Positions 1-6,967 of a stretch of 13,976 nucleotides of DNA are shown piece by piece. The notes beneath the pieces were generated by a model that did not search any database, was not told where the DNA came from, and saw nothing but the letters and a program-made list of their open reading frames with translations. The stretch covers positions 1 to 13,976 of the forward strand of contig JAITAN010000005.1 of the NCBI GenBank assembly GCA_031284105.1. The letters are read 5' to 3'. A program made the translations under genes and the position numbers. Each line of letters begins with the position of its first letter. Positions within the stretch are counted from its first letter, which is position 1. The stretch is from Treponema sp. (GTDB lineage Bacteria; Spirochaetota; Spirochaetia; Treponematales; Breznakiellaceae).

Positions 1-30
1 CGGGTTATACGCAATACGTTCCAAAATCGG

Positions 31-67
31 TTGACAATAGTAACAAAATATAATAACGGTTTATAAT
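31..67 (+). promoter_or_regulatory. Weak promoter-like region upstream of hairpin
   Basis: A perfect -35-like TTGACA lies at 31-36. TATAAT hexamers occur at 49-54 and 62-67. The gaps are 12 and 25 bp, neither near the optimal 17, so this is not a good sigma70 promoter as it stands. It lies just before the terminator-like hairpin at 105-141, so a very short transcript is conceivable, but it could equally be AT-rich intergenic DNA behind a gene outside the window. Confidence 0.2.
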
Positions 68-104
68 AACGCGGCTATACGAAAGAGCGTCGTGGAGAAA
101 AATT

Positions 105-141
105 CGCCTATCCGTGAGAAAGATTCGGATAGGCGTTTTTT
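105..141 (+). terminator. Intrinsic terminator-like hairpin
   Basis: CGCCTATCCG (105-114) and CGGATAGGCG (126-135) form a perfect 10-bp stem around an 11-nt loop, followed directly by six T residues (136-141). This is textbook intrinsic-terminator geometry for the + strand, and could end a gene left of the window. The 5' arm plus loop is also one unit of the 21-bp array that follows, so the hairpin may be the ancestral single-copy form of that array. Confidence 0.65.
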
Positions 142-210
142 GTAGGCAAAAGCCGTGCATCCGCCTTTGATACCAACGCCGAAAACTTTGAAACAGCCTG
201 TGGCTGTTGG
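122..210 (+). repeat. Direct repeat flanking the array, left copy
   Basis: This ~89-bp block recurs at 561-654 with about six or seven substitutions and two small indels (one A; a 4-bp GGCT duplication). It starts with the 3' arm of the hairpin (CGGATAGGCG) and ends in its own small hairpin, AACAGCC-TGT-GGCTGTT (192-208). The two copies bracket the 21-bp array. Confidence 0.85.
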
Positions 211-224
211 AACAGGCTACGCCT

Positions 225-560
225 GATTCTTCTATCCGGGAGAAAGATTCTTCTATCCGCGAGAAATATCCTTTTATCTGCGAAAAGGATTCTTCTATCC
301 GGGAGAAAGACTCTTCTATCCGCGAGAAATATCCTTCTATCTGCGAGAGAGATTCTTCTATCTGCGAAAAGGATTCTTCTATCCGGGAGAAAGATTCTTC
401 TATCCGCGAGAAATATCCTTTTATCTGCGAGAGAGATTCTTCTATCTGCGGAAAAAATTCTTCTATCCGCGAGAAGGATTCTTCTATCCGGGAGAAAAAT
501 TCTTCTATCTGCGAGAGAAATTCTTCTATCTGCGAAAAGGATTCTTCTATCCGCGAGAAA
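225..560 (+). repeat. 16-copy 21-bp tandem array (array 1)
   Basis: Sixteen head-to-tail units of exactly 21 bp. Each has a GATTCTTCTATCC part then G/CGAGAAA, with variants carrying TATCC for ATTCT or CTGCGA for CCGCGA. One forward frame reads as seven-residue repeats of the type DSSIREK, YPFICEK or NSSICER, from a TTG at 207 to TAG at 582-584. All three forward frames of a 21-bp unit stay open, there is no convincing ribosome binding site, and the frame ends in the flanking repeat, so I treat it as non-coding minisatellite DNA. Within units ATCC and GGAT can pair, so the array is rich in small hairpins. A secreted or low-complexity repeat protein is the less likely alternative. Confidence 0.9.
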
Positions 561-654
561 GACTCGGATAGGCGCTTCCTGTAGGCAAAAAGCCGTACAT
601 CCGCCTTTGATACCAGCGCCGAAAACTTTGAAACAGCCTATGGCTGGCTGTTGG
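561..654 (+). repeat. Direct repeat flanking the array, right copy
   Basis: This is the second copy of the block at 122-210. Together with the last array unit it can again form a hairpin (CTATCCG at 548-554 with CGGATAG at 565-571), but the T6 tail of the left copy is here CTTCCT, so terminator function is probably lost. The rest of the copy, to the CAGCC-TAT-GGCTG hairpin near 633-645, is well conserved. From 655 to about 815 I see no recognisable gene, only a 9-bp inverted repeat (ACCGGTGAA at 685-693, TTCACCGGT at 735-743). Confidence 0.85.
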
Positions 655-938
655 AGGGCCGCGATACGGCATTCGATAAGCCGAACCGGTGAAGAGGAAT
701 GCCTTAATTTGTTGACGGTGCGGGGCTTCCCGGATTCACCGGTAAAGACGGCGTTAAAAATAGAGCGGCTGATTCATACCTTTATGTATGGCATTGCTTA
801 CAATTATGTATGATATAAACGCGCAATGAACGAAAAAGCGTCCGAAACCGGCTGAAAAAGGCTTTCTTCTTGGCATACTGTTTGCATAGTCTAATAAAGA
901 GTATTTCGTAAGCGCATAGGCTATTGATGCGATGAACG

Positions 939-969
939 CTATTGTATAGGCAATAGGCTAAAATATTAT
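939..969 (+). promoter_or_regulatory. Candidate promoter and operator of the ABC operon
   Basis: TTGTAT (942-947) and TATTAT (964-969) are spaced 16 bp apart and would start transcription near 976, about 58 nt before the ATPase start. The dyad CTATTG-N6-CAATAG (939-956) covers the -35, and a further half site CTATTG lies at 921-926, as expected for a repressor operator. The -35 is weak (3/6), so an activator or another promoter (TTGGCA at 870-875 with TAATAA at 892-897) is possible. Confidence 0.4.
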
Positions 970-1033
970 TACGATTATCTCTTGCAAAAAATCTTGTTTT
1001 CCTGTATGGTTATATGTAACGGGGGTGCTATGT

Positions 1034-1756
1034 ATGATACGGTTACAGAATGTCTGTAAATCATTCGGACATTTGGAAGTTTTGAAAAATATTAACGTAC
1101 ACGTCCGTGAAGGCGAGAAGGTAACGATCATCGGACCTTCGGGATCGGGTAAAAGTACGCTCATCCGTTGTATAAACGGACTTGAAGAGTCGACAAATGG
1201 GGAAGTATTCATCAACGGCGAGCAACTGCTGCACCGTAACAGAACCATGATGGTGAGGGCGTACTGCGCTATGGTGTTCCAGCAGTTCAATTTGTATCCG
1301 CATAAGACCGTCCTACAGAATATCACGATTGCGCCTATCAAGTTACAGAAAAAAACTAAATCGGAAGCCGAAGAAATCGCTTATCACTACCTTGATGTCG
1401 TGGGTTTGCGGGATAAGGCGCGCGCCTACCCCAGCACCCTGTCCGGCGGACAGCAGCAGCGCATAGCCATTGCCCGCGCGCTTGCCACGCGGCAGAAGAT
1501 TCTGCTCTTTGATGAGCCGACTTCCGCGCTCGATCCGGAAATGGTGCAGGAAGTGCTTGATGTCATCATCAAGTTGTCCCATGAGTCAATAACGATGGTC
1601 GTCGTTACCCATGAGATGGGATTCGCCCGTCAAGTGGCGGATCGGGTTATGTTTTTAGACAAGGGCGTTTTGGTTGAAGAAGCGCCGCCCGAAGAGTTTT
1701 TTGAAAACCCAAAGAATGAACGAACTCGTGCGTTCTTGAGTAAAATTATACGTTAG
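1034..1756 (+). CDS. Polar amino-acid ABC transporter, ATP-binding subunit
   Basis: This is the cytoplasmic ATPase that powers amino-acid uptake through the two permeases downstream. The 240-residue product has every ABC motif: Walker A GPSGSGKST (34-42), the Q-loop around VFQQFNLYP (81-89), the signature LSGGQQQR (136-143), Walker B ILLFDEP (156-162) with D-loop SALD, and the switch histidine in VTHEMGFA (H193). Length and motif wording fit the GlnQ/HisP/PEB1C family. I chose ATG 1034 over the in-frame GTG 1025 because the GGGGG ribosome binding site at 1020-1025 would overlap the GTG, and family members begin MIxLxNVxKSFG. It is first in a tight four-gene operon, with 9 bp to the binding protein. 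Cognate amino acid is inferred only from that neighbour. Confidence 0.95.
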   Translation: MIRLQNVCKSFGHLEVLKNINVHVREGEKVTIIGPSGSGKSTLIRCINGLEESTNGEVFINGEQLLHRNRTMMVRAYCAMVFQQFNLYPHKTVLQNITIAPIKLQKKTKSEAEEIAYHYLDVVGLRDKARAYPSTLSGGQQQRIAIARALATRQKILLFDEPTSALDPEMVQEVLDVIIKLSHESITMVVVTHEMGFARQVADRVMFLDKGVLVEEAPPEEFFENPKNERTRAFLSKIIR

Positions 1757-1765
1757 GAGGATGGA

Positions 1766-2548
1766 ATGAAAGCAGTGAAATGTATTTTTTGTACGGCTTT
1801 GATTCTTACGGCTGTTACTGGAGCAGTATTTGCCAGCGCCGGCGCGGAAGGCGTTGAAAAGATCCGCAAAGCGGGTGTCCTTAAGGTGGGGGTAAAATCC
1901 GATGTGCCGAAATTCGGACTACTCAACACCAGTACGAACCGATACGAAGGTATGGAAATCGAGCTTGCCGGACTTATCGCCAAAGAAATTCTGGGCGATG
2001 CAAGCAAAACCGCCTTTACACCGGTAACCGCGAAAACCCGGGGGCCTTTGCTTGATAATGGAGACATTGATCTGGTAATAGCGACATTTACCATCACGGA
2101 AGATAGAAAGCTCTCTTACAACTTCTCTACTTCCTATTACACCGATGCGGTCGGTCTTTTGGTAAAAAAATCTTCCGGTTTTACCGGACTGAAAGATATG
2201 GACGGAAAAACCATCGGCGTCGCTCAGTCCGCCACAAGCCGCGCCGCCATTCAGCAAGCGGCTAATGATTTCGGCATTACCGTCAACTTTATGGAGTTCG
2301 CCACTTACCCTGAAATCAAAGCCGCGCTTGATTCCGGGCGTGTCGATGTATTTTCTGTGGATAAGTCTATTCTGAACGGGTACCTTGATAATGAATGCGT
2401 GATCCTTCCGGACGCGTTCTCTCCGCAGGAATACGGCGTAACAAGCAAGCTCTCCAACAAGGAGTTGTCGGCTTATGTTGAAGGGCTTATCAAGAAATGG
2501 CTTGCGGATGGTACCATTGCCGGTCTCATCAAGAAGTACGATCTTTAA
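1766..2548 (+). CDS. PEB1-like amino-acid (Asp/Glu) substrate-binding protein
   Basis: This is a periplasmic or membrane-tethered solute-binding protein of SBP family 3, 260 residues. Residues 1-23 form a signal peptide (MKAVK, hydrophobic stretch, then AVFA-S); a Cys at 6 and another at 9 sit too early for a normal lipobox. The mature part opens with VLKVGVKSDVPKFGLLN and the family signature GMEIELA (62-68). The phrases IGVAQSATS and VDVFSVDKSILNGY closely match my memory of Campylobacter PEB1a, an aspartate/glutamate-binding protein, so an acidic amino acid is the best substrate guess. AGGAGG at 1757-1762 gives a strong ribosome binding site. It lies between the ATPase and permease genes, and a stable hairpin follows it (2570-2595), consistent with higher production of the binding protein. 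Confidence 0.92.
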   Translation: MKAVKCIFCTALILTAVTGAVFASAGAEGVEKIRKAGVLKVGVKSDVPKFGLLNTSTNRYEGMEIELAGLIAKEILGDASKTAFTPVTAKTRGPLLDNGDIDLVIATFTITEDRKLSYNFSTSYYTDAVGLLVKKSSGFTGLKDMDGKTIGVAQSATSRAAIQQAANDFGITVNFMEFATYPEIKAALDSGRVDVFSVDKSILNGYLDNECVILPDAFSPQEYGVTSKLSNKELSAYVEGLIKKWLADGTIAGLIKKYDL

Positions 2549-2569
2549 GAAGATGGCGATAGTCTTTCG

Positions 2570-2595
2570 GAGCAAGGCGGGCAGTCGCCTTGCTC
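2570..2595 (+). promoter_or_regulatory. Intercistronic hairpin after the binding-protein gene
   Basis: GAGCAAGGCG (2570-2579) and CGCCTTGCTC (2586-2595) form a perfect 10-bp stem with a 6-nt loop. No T-tract follows, so complete termination is unlikely. In many ABC operons such a structure protects the 3' end of the binding-protein mRNA from exonucleases, or partly attenuates the permease genes; that role is inferred here. Confidence 0.75.
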
Positions 2596-2608
2596 TATGT
2601 GAGGAATA

Positions 2609-3322
2609 ATGAGCGGACCTTTCGCATTATGGCGCTGGGCGCGGTTATTTACCGATTATCCTGTTTTTCTCGAGGGTTTTGCGATAACTATCGTTGTCTC
2701 TATTTCCGCTCTGCTCCTTGCCCTTGTACTCGGCATTATTTTCGGTCTTTTTTCCACCTCTTCTAAAGCTTTCTTGAATGGTATTGCACGCGTATATGTT
2801 GAATTCTTCCAGAATACCCCGCTGGTGATACAGGTTTTCTTTGTGTACAATGCCCTGCCCTATGTCGGCATTATCCTCGATGTATTCACTATCGGTATGT
2901 TATGCGTTGGAGTGTACCATGGGGCGTATGTCGCCGAAGTGATACGTGCGGGCATCACGTCTATTCCAAAAGGGCAGACCGAAGCCGCGCGCTCGCAAGG
3001 CTTTTCCTATATTCAGTCGATGTGGTGGATAATCCTGCCCCAGACCATTACCATTGTACTGCCGCCTCTTGCCAATCAAGCGGTAAACCTTATCAAAAAC
3101 ACATCGGTGCTGGCGCTCATCGCCGGTGGGGACCTCATGTACCGTGCGGATTCATGGGCGTCAAACGGTACCTTGAGTTACGGTCCCGCCTATGTGGTAA
3201 CCGGATTGCTGTATTTCCTGCTCTGTTTCCCGCTTGTATCATGGGCGCGGCGGCATGAGGTTAAACTCAAGAATCGTGATACCATTGTTCACCTTCCGGT
3301 AAATGAGGAAGAAAAAGCATGA
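2609..3322 (+). CDS. Polar amino-acid ABC transporter, permease subunit 1
   Basis: This inner-membrane permease of the HisM/GlnP class has 237 residues. Hydrophobic segments lie at roughly 22-48, 72-105, 155-175 and 195-217. The EAA loop that docks on the ATPase is at 125-145, with core EAARSQGF and ending in IILPQ. The segment VEFFQNTPLVIQVFF is the usual family sequence before the second membrane region. GAGG at 2601-2604 precedes the ATG. Its stop overlaps the start of the second permease (ATGA, 3319-3322), so the two subunits are translationally coupled and probably form a heterodimer. It lies 60 bp after the binding-protein gene, and the hairpin fills that gap. Confidence 0.93.
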   Translation: MSGPFALWRWARLFTDYPVFLEGFAITIVVSISALLLALVLGIIFGLFSTSSKAFLNGIARVYVEFFQNTPLVIQVFFVYNALPYVGIILDVFTIGMLCVGVYHGAYVAEVIRAGITSIPKGQTEAARSQGFSYIQSMWWIILPQTITIVLPPLANQAVNLIKNTSVLALIAGGDLMYRADSWASNGTLSYGPAYVVTGLLYFLLCFPLVSWARRHEVKLKNRDTIVHLPVNEEEKA

Positions 3323-4011
3323 ATATGCAGGTTTTCGCCGATATTTTTACTCCCGACAATGTTCTCTTTATGTTTAGCGGTTTAAGGACCACCCTGTGCA
3401 TCTCGGTAATCACCGTATGTGCAAGCGTCATATTAGGTACCATACTGGCTTTGCTGCGAAATTATGAAAAGCGGGTGCTTGGCAGAATCGCTTCCATTTA
3501 TATCGAAATCTTTCGTAGTACGCCGCTCCTCCTATGGATTCTCATCTGTATATTTATGCTGCCCCTCGGAAACTACCTCATCCGCGGCGGTATAGGGCTT
3601 ACCCTGTATACTTCATCCGTTATTGCGGAAATTGTGCGTGGAGGGCTTAACTCCATAGCGAAAGGGCAGTTTGAAGCGGCCCGTTCCCAAGGTTTTAACT
3701 TTGTCCAGACCCTTATTTACATCATTCTGCCCCAGTGTTTTGAACACATCGTACCGTCCCTTATGAGCCAGATCATCACAACCATAAAAGACACTTCGTT
3801 CTTCGCCCAGTTCGCTATTGCGGAATTCTTTTTTAACGCAAAGAACCTTATGGGCAGCATTTCCAAAGTTACCGTGGTAAGCACCGCTCATATTTTTGTG
3901 CTTTACTGTTTCATCGCTTTGGTATATTTCGCGATCAACTTTTTCCTCTCCTGTATCATGCGCAAGCTGTCCAAAGACAAGCAACGGGATTTGGACGCAT
4001 TTTTGGAATAG
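3319..4011 (+). CDS. Polar amino-acid ABC transporter, permease subunit 2
   Basis: This is the second inner-membrane permease, 230 residues, paralogous to its upstream neighbour. It shares the IEIFRSTPLLLWIL segment (63-76) and the EAA loop EAARSQGFNFVQ at 119-130 followed by IILPQ. Membrane segments are expected near 24-47, 68-88, 95-110 and 185-215. The start ATG overlaps the preceding stop by four bases. It ends the operon; no T-tailed terminator follows, and the next genes (leuCD) converge on it from the other strand. With the ATPase and binding protein it makes a complete importer, apparently without a local regulator gene. Confidence 0.93.
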   Translation: MNMQVFADIFTPDNVLFMFSGLRTTLCISVITVCASVILGTILALLRNYEKRVLGRIASIYIEIFRSTPLLLWILICIFMLPLGNYLIRGGIGLTLYTSSVIAEIVRGGLNSIAKGQFEAARSQGFNFVQTLIYIILPQCFEHIVPSLMSQIITTIKDTSFFAQFAIAEFFFNAKNLMGSISKVTVVSTAHIFVLYCFIALVYFAINFFLSCIMRKLSKDKQRDLDAFLE

Positions 4012-4323
4012 AGACGCATATCGACATTATAGAAATGGAATTGTTAGCCATACGCCAAAACCTTTTACGTTAAAATCACCGATGAGCTTAAAGTCCTGAA
4101 GATTGAAACGAAAAATGAAAGTGATGTACGGTTGGTATTGCACATAACGGTCTGTATGCGTTCCGCCGCAGTAGCGGCGGGGTTCCCTTCGACTATGCCG
4201 GTGCGGCAGCGAAGTTGCCGACGCCCTCCACGGCTCTCTCCGCGGGGTCAGACGAAATGCCACAATTTTATAAGAAATTTGCCCTTGATAATAAGAAAAA
4301 TATACTTTAAATATAAAACGCCG
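4012..4323. other. Convergent intergenic region with hairpin and possible coding remnant
   Basis: This ~310-bp gap separates two convergent operons. A perfect GC hairpin, CCGCCGC-AGTA-GCGGCGG, sits at 4163-4180 without a T-tract on either side, and may be a bidirectional transcript end. From 4048 to about 4150 a forward frame reads like ordinary protein (FYVKITDELKVLKIE, then NESDVRLVLHI) but has no usable start, and runs into sequence that does not look coding. I call it a possible remnant at best. The leuD-proximal 60 bp are AT-rich. Confidence 0.4.
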
Positions 4324-4845
4324 TTAGTACGTTCTCGCCGCGTACTCAACCCAGCCGCCCGATTCAACGAGGGCTTTTTCAAAGCCTTGCAGGGCGAAGG
4401 GAACCGTTTTTTGTTTCGCCGCCGCCGTAAAGGTAAGAACCGCCTTTTCCGTATCAACCGCCAACATTGTCTTTTCACCGGCGAATTCACGGAACAACGC
4501 ATCCAACGGGACGGCGGGCAGCTCCGCGGCTATCATACCGCAGTTGTACATATTCTGCCTGAAAATACGGGCGAAGCTTTCGGCAATCACGATATTGATG
4601 CCGTTGGCCTCAAGCGCCCAAGGCGCATGTTCGCGGGAGCTTCCGCATCCAAAATTGGCGCGTGTAACAATCGCGCTAACGCCCTTGATGTGAGAAGGAT
4701 CAAAGCCGTCGAGCGTTAAGTCTTCAAGCAAATAGGGTTTGAGCGCTTCTTTTGAGTTTTCAGTTAAATACCGCGCCGGAATAATTTCATCGGTATTGAT
4801 ATTACTCCTATCCAAAAAGAGAACTTCTCCGTTAAATGTTTTCAT
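4324..4845 (-). CDS. leuD: 3-isopropylmalate dehydratase-type small subunit
   Basis: This is the small (swivel-domain) subunit of an aconitase-superfamily hydro-lyase, 173 residues, near the usual length of the stand-alone LeuD type. It begins with the family pattern GEVLFLDRSNINTDEIIPARYL and carries the hallmark ANFGCGSSREHAPWAL. The partner is the large subunit encoded just upstream on the same strand (67-bp gap). Together they would isomerise 2- to 3-isopropylmalate in leucine synthesis. The loop after the arginine in PARYL reads YLTE, which is neither the YLVY associated with isopropylmalate nor the YLRT associated with homoaconitate in characterised archaeal enzymes, so the substrate is less certain. 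GGGGG just upstream of the ATG is the ribosome binding site. No leuA or leuB is in the window. Confidence 0.88.
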   Translation of the reverse strand: MKTFNGEVLFLDRSNINTDEIIPARYLTENSKEALKPYLLEDLTLDGFDPSHIKGVSAIVTRANFGCGSSREHAPWALEANGINIVIAESFARIFRQNMYNCGMIAAELPAVPLDALFREFAGEKTMLAVDTEKAVLTFTAAAKQKTVPFALQGFEKALVESGGWVEYAARTY

Positions 4846-4912
4846 ATATCCCCCCGTTCTACAAGGTCAAACGACCGTTTATATTCCATTGCGATTATAG
4901 TCCGCATAAAGG

Positions 4913-6190
4913 TTACCCGCCGATTACGCCCGCAATCGCGGCCGCGGCCGCGGTTGCCGGACTCATCAGGTGAACCATACCGCCCTTGCCCATGCGCCCG
5001 AAAAAGTTACGGTTCGTGGTGGAAGCGCACACTTCCCCATGCGCGAGTACGCCGTTGGACATACCGAGACACGCGCCGCATGTAGGGTTCGTTACGCAAA
5101 AGCCCGCGGACAGGAACGTTTCAATAAGCCCTTCTTTGAGCGCCTGTTCATAGACCGCAGGCGTTGCGGGCGACACGATGCCCCGTACCGAATCGGCTAT
5201 CTTTTTACCTTTAACTACGCGCGCCGCCTCCCGCAAATCTTCAATGCGTCCGTTTGTACAGGAACCGATGTACACCTGATCAACCTTAGTTCCGGCTAAC
5301 TCCCTGACGGGTTTTACCTCATCGGGCTTATAGCCGACTGTGGCGCAGGGTTCAAGAACGGAGCAGTCAAGGTCAACAACGCCCGCGTACACGGCGTCTT
5401 CATCGCTATACCATTTCGCAAAATCACTAACCGCCTCTTCTTTCGCAGCATAGATATCCTCTCTCTCCGGTCCGATGAATTTCCATACATAATCCACAGT
5501 CGTCTTATCCGGCGGGCATATGCCGCAGGTAGCGCCGGCTTCAACCGCCATATTGCAGATAGTCATGCGTCCTTCCATACTTAATCTGTCAACGACGCCG
5601 CCTCGGAATTCGATAACCTTGTCTGTTGCGCCCGAAACGCCGATTGTTGCAATAACGCTCAAGATCACATCTTTGGCAAAAACGCCGTCTCTTATCGATC
5701 CGTTTAAATTGATACGCAGGGTTTCAGGCTGTTTGAACACCGCCACCCCTTTGAGAATACCCACCTCAAGGTCTGTGGTGCCGACGCCCGCGGCAAATGC
5801 GCCGAACGCGCCGTAGGTACAGGTGTGGCTGTCTCCCATGATGATGGTATACCCCGGACGCACGAAGCCTTTTTCGGGAAATATCGCATGGCAAACGCCG
5901 TTTCTTCCAATATCAAAAAAATCTTTTATATGATGGCGCCTCGTCCACTCTCGCAGTATTTTACCTTGTTCGGCTGTTTTCGCGTCCTTGGCCGGCGTTA
6001 CATGATCAATCACCGCTTTTATCTTTGCGGGATCAAAGACCGTGTCCATATTGCGTGAAACAAGATCATTGATGGCTATCGGTGTTGTGATCTCATGGCA
6101 GAATACCCCGTCCAGTTTCAGCACCCATTCGCCGAAGGGTCTGTCAACAACGTGGGCGTCGAATATCTTCTCAACAAGCGTTTTTCCCAT
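4913..6190 (-). CDS. leuC: 3-isopropylmalate dehydratase-type large subunit
   Basis: This is the iron-sulfur subunit of an isopropylmalate-isomerase-type hydro-lyase, 425 residues, matching the shorter archaeal/clostridial LeuC class (about 420) rather than the ~470-residue enteric form. The three [4Fe-4S] ligands are visible: C311 in GSCTNGR, and C371 and C374 in PTCGACLG, with the standard spacing of 60 and 3. The N-terminal half has the substrate-region motifs MGDSHTCTYGAFGAFA and GVGTTDLE. GAGGAG sits 5 nt before the ATG. It leads a leuC-leuD operon with its own promoter and leader at 6191-6407. Related enzymes acting on homoaconitate, citraconate or dimethylmalate share this fold, so leucine synthesis is the likely but not the only reading. 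Confidence 0.9.
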   Translation of the reverse strand: MGKTLVEKIFDAHVVDRPFGEWVLKLDGVFCHEITTPIAINDLVSRNMDTVFDPAKIKAVIDHVTPAKDAKTAEQGKILREWTRRHHIKDFFDIGRNGVCHAIFPEKGFVRPGYTIIMGDSHTCTYGAFGAFAAGVGTTDLEVGILKGVAVFKQPETLRINLNGSIRDGVFAKDVILSVIATIGVSGATDKVIEFRGGVVDRLSMEGRMTICNMAVEAGATCGICPPDKTTVDYVWKFIGPEREDIYAAKEEAVSDFAKWYSDEDAVYAGVVDLDCSVLEPCATVGYKPDEVKPVRELAGTKVDQVYIGSCTNGRIEDLREAARVVKGKKIADSVRGIVSPATPAVYEQALKEGLIETFLSAGFCVTNPTCGACLGMSNGVLAHGEVCASTTNRNFFGRMGKGGMVHLMSPATAAAAAIAGVIGG

Positions 6191-6372
6191 GATAACTCCT
6201 CATTACGGCAGCGGAATCGCCGCGTTCAGAAATGGTCACCCGCAACTATCGCGCCGCGGATGGGTTATACAACCGATACCGCGGTAAAGCGGCGTATAAC
6301 CTTCATTCTCACGTCTGTTTGCCGTCGTTCTATTATTTTCCGGTATTTTCCAGATGGTTTCATCGAGAATGG
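6191..6372 (-). promoter_or_regulatory. Structured 5' leader of leuCD
   Basis: The predicted transcript has about 180 nt before leuC. On the mRNA strand GGTTATAC and GTATAACC (plus-strand 6294-6301 and 6263-6270) pair as an 8-bp stem enclosing a GC-rich inner helix, CCGC with GCGG. A small frame of about 32 codons (near 6362-6264) overlaps this hairpin, but it has no run of leucine codons, so classical leucine attenuation is not supported. No T-box signature was recognised. Leader control is inferred from structure alone. Confidence 0.4.
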
Positions 6373-6378
6373 CATTTT

Positions 6379-6407
6379 ATTTTACTCTACTTTGTGATCT
6401 TATGCAA
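6379..6407 (-). promoter_or_regulatory. sigma70-type promoter of leuCD
   Basis: On the minus strand TTGCAT (6407-6402) and TAAAAT (6384-6379) are separated by exactly 17 bp, inside an AT-rich stretch. Transcription would begin near 6372, about 180 nt upstream of leuC. It sits in the gap after the MotA-like gene of the upstream unit, so leuCD can be transcribed on its own. Confidence 0.6.
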
Positions 6408-6467
6408 TATAACCGTTTGCTCCCGCTTTGCGGCGCGAGCGGAATACGCCCATACGCAGAGGACACC

Positions 6468-6481
6468 GGCCGCGCGCGGCC
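6468..6481 (-). terminator. GC palindrome just after the MotA-like gene
   Basis: A perfect 14-bp palindrome, GGCCGCGCGCGGCC, begins 3 nt after the stop codon of the upstream minus-strand gene. It would form a very stable short hairpin in that mRNA. No T-tract follows, so it is a candidate mRNA end or stability element and not a proven intrinsic terminator. Confidence 0.4.
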
Positions 6482-6484
6482 CGT

Positions 6485-6943
6485 TTATAGTTCTTCTTCC
6501 AAAACGCCCATCCGTTTTTTCAGGATTATACCGTAGGGAATTATTACAAGAATATCGATTAAACCGGCATAGAGCAGGGATATACTCGCTATGGCCATGT
6601 TCGGGCCAAGAGCCTGTCGATCTTCCAAGTTTTTCATAATGGCTACAAAGCCTATGATTAGCACCACTACCGATAGCAGCCACACTACTTTCATATAGCT
6701 CTTAAAAAACACCTGCGCCCTTGACAACTGGGCCGGCGAAGCTTCCTTCTTAAAAGGCGAAATAAAAGCGTCCTTGACGTAGCCTGCGCCGAATAAAATC
6801 CATTGATACGCCAACGGGCATACCACCATAATGATGATGCTTGGAACATCCACGTAAGTGCCCAGGGTTCCCCCGGATAGCGCCACCACCGCGGCAAGAC
6901 AGAGAACCGCGGCCAAAACAGCCAAAAAATAATTCCGTATCAT
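6485..6943 (-). CDS. Compact MotA/TolQ-like integral membrane protein
   Basis: A 152-residue inner-membrane protein with four predicted segments (about 5-23, 33-53, 85-104, 117-141). The first pair is followed by a short basic linker (60-82). The second pair reads like the end of MotA: IGFVAIMKNLED, then ALGPNMAIASISLLYAG and a proline-bearing last helix (VIIPYGIILKK). DVPSIIIMV (32-40) also matches the early MotA pattern. The long cytoplasmic loop of true MotA, with its rotor-contact residues, is absent, and there is no MotB partner, so a flagellar role is doubtful. AAGGAG lies 7 nt upstream of the ATG. It is third in the sigma-factor unit, 24 bp after the small membrane protein, and may be the sensor or target of that system. 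Confidence 0.7.
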   Translation of the reverse strand: MIRNYFLAVLAAVLCLAAVVALSGGTLGTYVDVPSIIIMVVCPLAYQWILFGAGYVKDAFISPFKKEASPAQLSRAQVFFKSYMKVVWLLSVVVLIIGFVAIMKNLEDRQALGPNMAIASISLLYAGLIDILVIIPYGIILKKRMGVLEEEL

Positions 6944-6967
6944 AACAGAACTCCTTCAAAATAAAAA

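Noticed and set aside
1..22. GGGTTATACGC at the window start resembling GGTTATAC in the leuCD leader
   Set aside because: Similarity stops after about 9 bases; too short to call a repeat.
225..560. Array 1 considered as a CRISPR array
   Set aside because: Units are contiguous with no unique spacers, and no cas genes are present.
207..584. Frame of 125 codons across array 1 reading DSSIREK-type repeats
   Set aside because: It begins at a TTG without a ribosome binding site, ends in the flanking repeat, and all forward frames of the 21-bp unit are open. Repeat DNA explains it better than a gene.
607..813. 68-codon forward frame starting inside the right flanking repeat
   Set aside because: The start lies within the repeated block, there is no ribosome binding site or recognised motif, and the product looks random.
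4132..4719. 195-codon forward frame opposite leuD
   Set aside because: Most of it is the antisense shadow of leuD, which has clear family motifs; the product has no recognisable features.
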